Shown one piece after another: positions 57,989 through 64,000 of a DNA stretch of 64,000 nucleotides; positions within the stretch are counted from its first letter, which is position 1, and each line of letters starts with the position of its first letter. The DNA comes from Brachybacterium sp042666875. GTDB taxonomy: Bacteria > Actinomycetota > Actinomycetes > Actinomycetales > Dermabacteraceae. Position numbers and translations under genes: made by a program. Location: the NCBI RefSeq assembly GCF_042666875.1, contig NZ_JBHTCX010000007.1:248001-312000 (forward strand). Reading direction: 5' to 3'. The notes below the pieces were generated by a model. That model did no database searches, was not told the DNA's origin, and saw only the letters and a program-made list of their open reading frames with translations.

Positions 57989-58061
57989 CGGGGAGCGGGC
58001 AGGCGGCGTCGGGCTGTGACCGGGCCTGGGGCGCTGCGACCGCGTCGGGCTCTGCCGGGGA
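57969..58061. repeat. Partial duplication of the glmM 3' end, stop region included
   Basis: 26 bp around the glmM stop (57969-57994) recur at 58036-58061 with one change that removes the TGA. A second overlapping repeat of 23 bp occurs at 58022-58044 and 58078-58100. Confidence 0.85.
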
Positions 58062-58124
58062 ATCGCGCCTCGGCGGGGCCTGGGGCGCTGCGACCGCGCC
58101 GTCGTGACCATCGGCGGTAGTTCA

Positions 58125-58161
58125 TTCGAGGGTGCCCTGCGATATGCGGGGCACCCTCGAA
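58125..58161. terminator. Terminator between convergent glmM and coaA
   Basis: 16-bp stem TTCGAGGGTGCCCTGC / GCGGGGCACCCTCGAA with one G-T pair and a 5-nt loop. It probably works in both directions. The 310-bp gap 57989-58298 otherwise holds only repeats. Confidence 0.75.
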
Positions 58162-58220
58162 ACACGTCCCGTTCGGGGACAGTAGCTCCACGAGCCCGGA
58201 CAGCTTCTCCGTGCCGCGCG

Positions 58221-58266
58221 GCCGCCGGGGACACGCGCAGCGGGCCGCCGGGGACGTGCGCAGCGG
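58221..58266. repeat. 23-bp tandem duplication downstream of coaA
   Basis: GCCGCCGGGGACACGCGCAG-type unit at 58221-58243 and again at 58244-58266 with two changes. Confidence 0.9.
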
Positions 58267-58298
58267 GGCCGGCAGTGGGCGGCGACGGACATCCGCGG

Positions 58299-59255
58299 TC
58301 ACACCTTGCGCAGCAGCACCGAGTGCACGCGGTGCATCCCGTCCTTGCGCAGCACCAGGTCGGCGCGGCCGCGGGTGGGCAGCACGTTCTCGGTGAGGTT
58401 CGGCCCGTTGATGGTGCGCCAGATGCGCAGGGCGGTCTGCTCGGCCTCGTCGTCGGAGAGATTCGCGTAGCGGCGGAAGTAGGAGCGCGGATCGGAGAAC
58501 GCCGTCCGGCGCAGCTGCAGGAACCGCTCCACGTACCAGCGCTGGACGTCCTCGGGCCGGGCGTCGACGTACACGGAGAAGTCGAAGAAGTCCGAGACGG
58601 CCATCCCCAGCCGCCCGTCGGGGCGCGGCCGCGCGGGCTGCAGCACGTTCAGCCCCTCGAGGATCAGCACATCGGGGTGCTCGACCACCGCCCGCTCGTC
58701 CTCGATGATGTCGTAGGTCAGGTGGGAGTAGACGGGGGCCTCGACCCGATCCTGGCCGGACTTCACGTCCGAGACGAACCGCAGCAGGCTGCGCCGGTCG
58801 TAGCTCTCGGGGAACCCCTTGCGATGCATGATCCCGCGGGCCTCGAGCTCGGCATTGGGCAGCAGGAACCCGTCGGTGGTGACCAGCTGCACCCGCGGCG
58901 TCTCCGGCCAGCGCGCCATCAGCTCGCGCAGCACGCGGGCCGTGGTGGACTTGCCCACCGCCACCGAGCCGGCGATCCCGATCACGTACGGCGTGCGGTG
59001 CTGGCGCTGGGCGAGGAAGTCCTCCCGGGCACGGCGCAGCGTCTCGGCCGCGGAGACCTGGAGGTTCAGCAGCCGGGAGATCGGCCGGTACACGGCATCG
59101 ACCTCCTGCAGGTCGATCCGGTCGCCCAGACCGCGCAGACGGATGACGTCATCCTCGGACAGGGGCAGGGGTGTCTGCTGCGACAGACGCGCCCAGTCGT
59201 CCCGCGGGATCTCCTCGAACGGGGTGACGGTGCTCGTCGCTGAAGCGGCCTTCAT
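58299..59255 (-). CDS. coaA: Pantothenate kinase, type I
   Basis: 318 aa. Walker A GIAGSVAVGKSTTARVL (about residue 97), the VTTDGFLLPN and RKGFPESYD segments, and ILEGLNVLQ are those of the CoaA (type I) enzyme, the first step of coenzyme A synthesis. ATG 59255 is chosen by family length; the frame is open to 59381. Upstream AACAAT 7 nt before the ATG is a poor TANNNT match. Confidence 0.95.
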   Translation of the reverse strand: MKAASATSTVTPFEEIPRDDWARLSQQTPLPLSEDDVIRLRGLGDRIDLQEVDAVYRPISRLLNLQVSAAETLRRAREDFLAQRQHRTPYVIGIAGSVAVGKSTTARVLRELMARWPETPRVQLVTTDGFLLPNAELEARGIMHRKGFPESYDRRSLLRFVSDVKSGQDRVEAPVYSHLTYDIIEDERAVVEHPDVLILEGLNVLQPARPRPDGRLGMAVSDFFDFSVYVDARPEDVQRWYVERFLQLRRTAFSDPRSYFRRYANLSDDEAEQTALRIWRTINGPNLTENVLPTRGRADLVLRKDGMHRVHSVLLRKV

Positions 59256-59452
59256 AGGGATGATTGTTCCGCACTCCAGAAGCAATCCGTGCACCGCCGC
59301 CCCGGGTGAGACCTGTGAGGCCCCAGAGGGCAGGTGCGCGAACGTGATCACTCCTGCGCAGGTTCGGCCAGTGCCGTGCACGCGGGCCCCGCGAGGTGAG
59401 GAACGACTCGCCGGGAAACCGCGCTGTGGCAGCTGAGCGCCGTGCGGGTCGC

Positions 59453-59458
59453 TAGCGT
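59453..59458 (+). promoter_or_regulatory. -10 box of a probable leaderless mRNA (glmS)
   Basis: TAGCGT, 7 nt before the ATG at 59466; no Shine-Dalgarno sequence and no room for a glmS ribozyme. Confidence 0.5.
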
Positions 59459-59465
59459 GAGCGGC

Positions 59466-61334
59466 ATGTGTGGAATCGTCGGATACGCAGGCCCTAAGGC
59501 CTCAGCACCCTCCTCCCGTCCCGTGGACGTCGCCCTCCAGGGCCTCGCCCGCCTCGAGTACCGCGGCTACGACTCCGCCGGCATCGCCGTGATCGATGAC
59601 GGCGCCGTCGACGTCACCAAGCGCGCCGGCAAGCTCGCCAACCTCCGTGAGGCGCTCGGTGAGAGCACCGAGACCTCCGGGCGCGTCGCCATCGCCCATA
59701 CCCGCTGGGCAACCCACGGTGCCCCCACCGACGGCAACGCTCACCCCCACGTCGGCGGCCGCGACGGCGAGCTCGCCCTGGTCCACAACGGCATCATCGA
59801 GAACTTCGCCGCGCTGCGCTCCGAGCTCGAGGGACAGGGATACACCTTCACCTCCGAGACCGACACGGAGGCCGCCGCGCACCTGGTGGCCCGCGAGATG
59901 GAGACCACCGGTGACCTCACCGAGGCGATGCGCCGCACGGCCGCCTCGCTCGAGGGCGCCTTCACCCTGCTGGCAGTCCACCGCGACGCCCCGGACACCG
60001 TCGTCGCCGCCCGCCGCAACTCCCCGCTGGTCGTCGGCCTCGGCGACGGGGAGAACTTCCTCGGCTCCGACGTCGCCGCCTTCGTCGACTCCACCAAGGA
60101 GGCCCTCGAAGTCGGCCAGGACCAGGTCGTCACCGTCACCGCCGACGCCGTCTCCATCATCGACTTCGACGGCCACGAGGTCACCGACGCCAAGCGCTAC
60201 ACCATCGAATGGGACGCCGCCGCCGCGCAGAAGGGCGGCTACCCCTCCTTCATGGCCAAGGAGATCCACGAGCAGGCCGCCGCCGTGGCCGACACCCTGC
60301 TGGGCCGCATGGAGAACGGCTCACTGCACCTGGACGAGATGGACATCGATCCCTCCGTGCTGCGCAGCGTCGACAAGATCGTCGTGATCGCGTGCGGCAC
60401 CGCCGCCAACGCCGGCGAGGTCGCCAAGTACGCCATCGAGCACTGGTGCCGTATCCCCACCGAGGTCGAGCTGGCCCACGAGTTCCGCTACCGCGATCCC
60501 GTCGTCACCGAGAAGACCCTGGTGGTGGCGATCTCGCAGTCCGGCGAGACCATGGACACGCTGATGGCGGTGCGCCACGCCCGCGAGCAGGGCGCGAAGG
60601 TCGTCGCCATCTGCAACACCCGCGGCTCCACGATCCCGCGCGAATCCGACGCCGCCCTGTACCTCCACGTCGGGCCCGAGATCGCGGTGGCCTCGACCAA
60701 GGCGTACCTGGGCCAGATCGCCGCCTGCTACCTGCTGGGTCTGTTCCTCGCCCAGGTGCGCGGCAACTTCTACCCCGACGAGATCAGCGCCCTCATGGCC
60801 GATCTCGAGAAGCTCCCCGAGCACATCCAGACGGTGCTGGACGACGCCGGCCAGATCGAGCGGCTCGCCGAGGACATGAAGGACGCCAGGAGCGTGCTGT
60901 TCCTGGGTCGCCACGTCGGCTACCCCACCGCGATGGAGGGCGCCCTCAAGCTCAAGGAGCTGGCCTACATCCACGCCGAGGGCTTCGCCGCCGGCGAGCT
61001 CAAGCACGGCCCGATCGCCCTGGTCGAGGAGGGTCAGCCGGTGTTCGTCATCGTGCCCTCCCCGAACGGCCGCCACTCGCTGCACTCCAAGGTCGTCTCC
61101 AACATCCAGGAGGTCCGTGCCCGCGGCGCCCGCACCCTGGTGATCGCGGAGGAGGGCGACGACGACGTGGTGCCCTACGCCGACGAGGTGATCCGGGTGC
61201 CCGCCACCCGCACCCTGTTCGCCGCGCTGCTGACGGTCATCCCGCTGCAGATCTTCGCCTGCGAGCTGGCCACCGCGAAGGGCCTGGACGTCGACCAGCC
61301 GCGCAACCTCGCCAAGTCCGTCACCGTCGAGTGA
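59466..61334 (+). CDS. glmS: Glutamine-fructose-6-phosphate aminotransferase (isomerizing)
   Basis: 622 aa. Starts MCGIVGYAG: Cys2 becomes the N-terminal nucleophile, which fixes the start at 59466 rather than the in-frame GTG 59442. Glutaminase domain to about 240 (HTRWATHG, HNGIIENF), then two SIS sugar isomerase domains with ACGTAANAG, SQSGETMDTL and ELKHGPIAL. Makes glucosamine-6-P, the entry to UDP-GlcNAc. Confidence 0.97.
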   Translation: MCGIVGYAGPKASAPSSRPVDVALQGLARLEYRGYDSAGIAVIDDGAVDVTKRAGKLANLREALGESTETSGRVAIAHTRWATHGAPTDGNAHPHVGGRDGELALVHNGIIENFAALRSELEGQGYTFTSETDTEAAAHLVAREMETTGDLTEAMRRTAASLEGAFTLLAVHRDAPDTVVAARRNSPLVVGLGDGENFLGSDVAAFVDSTKEALEVGQDQVVTVTADAVSIIDFDGHEVTDAKRYTIEWDAAAAQKGGYPSFMAKEIHEQAAAVADTLLGRMENGSLHLDEMDIDPSVLRSVDKIVVIACGTAANAGEVAKYAIEHWCRIPTEVELAHEFRYRDPVVTEKTLVVAISQSGETMDTLMAVRHAREQGAKVVAICNTRGSTIPRESDAALYLHVGPEIAVASTKAYLGQIAACYLLGLFLAQVRGNFYPDEISALMADLEKLPEHIQTVLDDAGQIERLAEDMKDARSVLFLGRHVGYPTAMEGALKLKELAYIHAEGFAAGELKHGPIALVEEGQPVFVIVPSPNGRHSLHSKVVSNIQEVRARGARTLVIAEEGDDDVVPYADEVIRVPATRTLFAALLTVIPLQIFACELATAKGLDVDQPRNLAKSVTVE

Positions 61335-61338
61335 CCGG

Positions 61339-61380
61339 CCCGGCAGGGGAGGGGCGCCGCGAAGCACCTTCCCTGCCGGG
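61339..61380 (+). terminator. Terminator after glmS
   Basis: 12-bp stem CCCGGCAGGGGA / TTCCCTGCCGGG with one G-T pair and an 18-nt loop, right after the stop codon. Confidence 0.6.
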
Positions 61381-61404
61381 CGAGCCCCTCCCTGCTGAGG
61401 GTGT

Positions 61405-61410
61405 GATACT
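61405..61410 (+). promoter_or_regulatory. -10 box of a probable leaderless mRNA (acpS-nnr-alr)
   Basis: GATACT, 6 nt before GTG 61417. It would drive acpS, nnr and probably alr. Confidence 0.45.
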
Positions 61411-61416
61411 GCCGGG

Positions 61417-61896
61417 GTGATGAGCTTCCCCTTCGACCAGCCGACGCCCGGCCCCGAGGACAGCTTCGGGGGCCGGGCGTTCGCTCCGCGTGAGGACGGC
61501 ACCGTGGCCGGCGTCGGCATCGACGTCGTGGACATCTCCCGCCTCGCCGAGATGACCGCGCGCACCCCCGCTCTGCTGGAGCGGCTATTCACGCCCGGTG
61601 AGCGCGGACTGTCGGCCGCGTCCCGCGCCGCCCGAGTGGCTGCGAAGGAGGCCGTCGGCAAGGCTCTCGGCTCCCCGGGCGACTTCTCCTGGCAGGACGT
61701 CACCGTCGACCGCACCGCCGCCCGCCGCCCCTACCTGCGCCTGCGCGGTGCCACCTTGCGGGCCGCCGAGGCACAGGGCATCGTGCACCTGCACCTGTCG
61801 CTGTCCCACGACGGGGACATCGCGACCGCGATCGTCGTCGCCGAACGTGAGCGGCCCTCGGGAGACCGGGGGCCCGGGGAAGGAGGCACCGCATGA
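61417..61896 (+). CDS. acpS: Holo-[acyl-carrier-protein] synthase
   Basis: 159 aa. GIDVVDISRLAEM with the metal-binding Asp, FTPGER, and RVAAKEAVGKALG with the catalytic Glu/Lys are diagnostic. Adds the 4'-phosphopantetheine arm from CoA to ACP. About 30 residues precede the core. GTG 61417 and ATG 61420 are both possible; the GTG fits the leaderless spacing. Overlaps nnr by four bases. Confidence 0.93.
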   Translation: MMSFPFDQPTPGPEDSFGGRAFAPREDGTVAGVGIDVVDISRLAEMTARTPALLERLFTPGERGLSAASRAARVAAKEAVGKALGSPGDFSWQDVTVDRTAARRPYLRLRGATLRAAEAQGIVHLHLSLSHDGDIATAIVVAERERPSGDRGPGEGGTA

Positions 61897-63476
61897 TCCG
61901 TGGATACACCGCCCAGGAGGTCCGCGAGGCGGAACAGCCGCTGCTGTCCGCCGGCCAGCCGCTGATGCTGCGCGCCGCCCGCGCCCTCGCCGACCGGGTC
62001 CGGGAACGGCTCGAGGCCGGGGCCGACGAGGAGCCGGACAGCCCCGAGCCCCACCGCGAGACCCCCGTCGGCCCCCGCGTCCTCGTGCTCGCCGGTCGCG
62101 GGTCCAACGGCGGGGACGGACTGCACGCCGCCGCGATGCTGCGCCGCGACGGCATCGCAGCCGAAGCGATCGCCGCCTCCGACGGCGTCCACGCCGAGGG
62201 CGCCGCAGCGCTCCGGGACGCCGGCGGCACCATCCACTCCCTGGCAGAGAGCTCCGCCGACGACCTCCGCCAGGTCATCGCGGGCGCCGGTCTCGTCCTG
62301 GACGCGATCCTCGGCATCGGCGGGCGCCCCGAGATCCCCGCCGCTCTCGAACCCCTGCTGGAGGCCGTGCGCGCCGAGCAGGTCCCGGTGATCGCCGTGG
62401 ACGTGCCCAGCTTCGTCGACGCCACCAGCGGCCAGGCGGCGCCCAGCGCCCTCGCAGCGAGCGAGACCGTCACCTTCGGCGCCGTCAAGGCCGGCCTGCT
62501 GCTCCCCGGCGCCGCGCACCTGACAGGGACCCTCCACCCCGTCGACCTCGGCCTCGGCGAGCATCTGCCCGCCCGGCCCGCCGCCGAACGCCTCGAGGAC
62601 AGCGACCTGCGCGCGCTGTGGCCCCGCCCGGAGCGGGACGCCACCAAGTACTCCCGCGGCGTGGTCGCCGTCGTCGCCGGCAGCCCCCGGTTCCCCGGTG
62701 CCGCCGTGCTGACCTGCTCCGGCGCCGCCCGCGCCGGGGCGGGAATGGTGCGCTGCGTGGCGCCGCAGAGCGTCCTGGACCTCGTGCTCCAGACCCGGCC
62801 GGAGGTCGTCGGCCAGCCCACCGACACCGTGGACCTCGAGGAGATCGGCCGCACCGACGCCCTCGTCGTCGGCTCCGGGATCGGGGGCGAGGACCCCCGG
62901 GCCCGCGCCGGCCTCGACGTGCTCTCCCATGACATCGACCACGCCGGCGAGCACGGGAAGGACCGGGACGGCGACGGGGGAGCAGGCGGGCTGGAACGCG
63001 GCGTGATCGACGCGGGCGGCCTCGCCGCCATGACCGCCGAGCACCGCTTCGGGTCCGACGTGGTCCTCACCCCGCACCGCGGCGAGGCCGAACGGCTCGC
63101 CGATCGTCTCGGGATCGGCACCGACCTCCCCGGCCCCGAGCTCGCGGCCGCGCTCGCCGGCGCGACCGGCGCGACCGTGCTGCTCAAGGGCGCCGTGACC
63201 CTGATCGCCCCGGGGGACGGCGGCCCCTTGCGCGCCCAGGACGACGCCACCTCCCAGCTCGCCACCGCCGGCACCGGAGACGTCCTGGCCGGCGTGATCG
63301 GAACCCTGCTGGCCGCCGGTCTGCCCGGACCGGATGCCGCAGCCCTCGGCGCGATGCTCCATGGTCGCGCGGGGCGCCTCGCGTCCCGGGACGGCCTCCA
63401 GCCCCTGGTCGCCCTCGACGTCGCCGACCACCTCCCCGCTGCACTCGGGGCTATCCTGGCGGGCGCCCTGCCGTGA
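61893..63476 (+). CDS. nnr: Bifunctional NAD(P)H-hydrate epimerase / ADP-dependent NAD(P)H-hydrate dehydratase
   Basis: 527 aa. N-terminal YjeF epimerase domain (LVLAGRGSNGGDGLHAAAML, about residue 66; AVDVPSF). C-terminal dehydratase (about 240-527) with KYSRGVVAVVAGSPRFPGAA, GSGIGG, DAGGLAA and the TAGTGDVLAGVIG motif. It repairs hydrated NADH/NADPH. An acidic Gly-rich loop of about 25 residues sits before VIDAGG. ATG overlaps the acpS stop. Confidence 0.92.
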   Translation: MIRGYTAQEVREAEQPLLSAGQPLMLRAARALADRVRERLEAGADEEPDSPEPHRETPVGPRVLVLAGRGSNGGDGLHAAAMLRRDGIAAEAIAASDGVHAEGAAALRDAGGTIHSLAESSADDLRQVIAGAGLVLDAILGIGGRPEIPAALEPLLEAVRAEQVPVIAVDVPSFVDATSGQAAPSALAASETVTFGAVKAGLLLPGAAHLTGTLHPVDLGLGEHLPARPAAERLEDSDLRALWPRPERDATKYSRGVVAVVAGSPRFPGAAVLTCSGAARAGAGMVRCVAPQSVLDLVLQTRPEVVGQPTDTVDLEEIGRTDALVVGSGIGGEDPRARAGLDVLSHDIDHAGEHGKDRDGDGGAGGLERGVIDAGGLAAMTAEHRFGSDVVLTPHRGEAERLADRLGIGTDLPGPELAAALAGATGATVLLKGAVTLIAPGDGGPLRAQDDATSQLATAGTGDVLAGVIGTLLAAGLPGPDAAALGAMLHGRAGRLASRDGLQPLVALDVADHLPAALGAILAGALP

Positions 63477-63489
63477 TCGAAGGAGTTCG

Positions 63490-64000
63490 ATGACCATCCC
63501 GATGCCCGCCGAGGACCCTCGGCACGTGCCCAACCGTGTCGTGATCGACCCCGCGGCCATCACCGAGAACACCCGCGCCCTGACCGGCCAGCTCGAGGAG
63601 CACACAGCCCTGATGGCCGTGGTGAAGGCCGACGGCTACGGTCACGGCATGCTGACGGCGGCGCGCGCGGCGCTCGAGGGCGGGGCGACCTGGCTGGGCG
63701 TCGCCCATCCCGCCAGTGCACTGGCCCTCTCCCGCGCCGGCCTCGACGTGCACATCCTCACCTGGCTGTACGAACCGCACACCGCCGCCGAGGTGCTGCC
63801 CGACGTCCTCACCGCCGGCATCGACGTGTCCGTCGGGTCCCCGGAGATGCTCGAGCTGGTCGCCGCTGCCGCCCGCCAGGCCGAGCGCCGCGCCCGCGTG
63901 CACCTGAAGATCGACACCGGCATGGGGCGCAACGGCATCCTGCCCTGGCAGGTGCGCGAGATCGGCGCCGCCATGCAGCAGGACGACTTCGTCCAGGTCG
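63490..64000 (+). CDS. alr: Alanine racemase, 5' part (3' end outside window)
   Basis: 170 residues visible of about 370-390. The PLP lysine is in MAVVKADGYGHGM (about residue 43), and HLKIDTGMGRNGI follows. Supplies D-alanine for peptidoglycan. ATG 63490 comes after GAAGGAG, 13 bp after nnr, so acpS-nnr-alr form one operon. No stop codon before the window end. Confidence 0.95.
   Translation, partial: MTIPMPAEDPRHVPNRVVIDPAAITENTRALTGQLEEHTALMAVVKADGYGHGMLTAARAALEGGATWLGVAHPASALALSRAGLDVHILTWLYEPHTAAEVLPDVLTAGIDVSVGSPEMLELVAAAARQAERRARVHLKIDTGMGRNGILPWQVREIGAAMQQDDFVQV

Noticed and set aside
59400..59465. A glmS ribozyme
   Set aside because: The upstream space is too short, the -10 box lies 7 nt before the ATG, and the ribozyme is a Firmicutes feature.

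Overview
The window is a 64 kb piece of a high-GC actinobacterial chromosome. The gene order, the GC content, short leaderless genes with TANNNT -10 boxes, rpsN of the zinc (Z) type and the lack of rpsD between rpsK and rpoA all point to the Micrococcales. The overall gene set most resembles Brachybacterium/Dermabacteraceae, but that placement is inference; no marker comparison was possible. No phage, insertion sequence, CRISPR array, rRNA or tRNA gene was seen.

Region 1 (1-6.2 kb): the 3' end of tuf, then a minus-strand stress-type membrane protein, then a three-gene ABC transporter operon (ngcEFG-like) for N-acetylglucosamine/diacetylchitobiose, lodged between tuf and rpsJ. Region 2 (6.2-23.9 kb): the S10-spc-alpha ribosomal super-operon: rpsJ rplC rplD rplW rplB rpsS rplV rpsC rplP rpmC rpsQ / rplN rplX rplE rpsN rpsH rplF rplR rpsE rpmD rplO / secY adk map / infA rpmJ rpsM rpsK / rpoA rplQ. 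It is broken after rpsQ by a terminator and a small minus-strand gene.

Region 3 (24.3-28.8 kb): a secreted peptidoglycan amidase with three S-layer homology (SLH) domains, followed 37 bp later by a polysaccharide pyruvyl transferase/glycosyltransferase fusion. Since SLH domains bind pyruvylated wall glycans, the pair looks like an anchor protein with the enzyme that makes its ligand; this is the most interesting locus of the window. Region 4 (29-49.5 kb): purine biosynthesis genes purL, purSQ and purDC, all on the minus strand, interleaved with a fatty-acid cluster (acyl-CoA oxidase/dehydrogenase, TetR, thiolase, high-molecular-weight FabG, MaoC hydratase), a nucleoside hydrolase, a pirin, an RlmG-like methyltransferase, a RecQ helicase with a PcrA-like tail, a metallo-hydrolase, an isoaspartyl-methyltransferase-like protein and truA.

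Region 5 (49.5-64 kb): rplM-rpsI behind a strong promoter, a family III CoA-transferase-like gene, cyanase, a SWIM-SNF2 helicase, and the amino-sugar/cell-wall block glmM, coaA, glmS, acpS, nnr, alr (alr cut by the window end).

Two patterns cross the window. Eleven genes carry a TANNNT hexamer 6-7 nt before the start codon and no Shine-Dalgarno sequence, the signature of leaderless mRNAs. Four genes have short tandem duplications (26-35 bp, one of 16 bp) that straddle or abut the stop codon.
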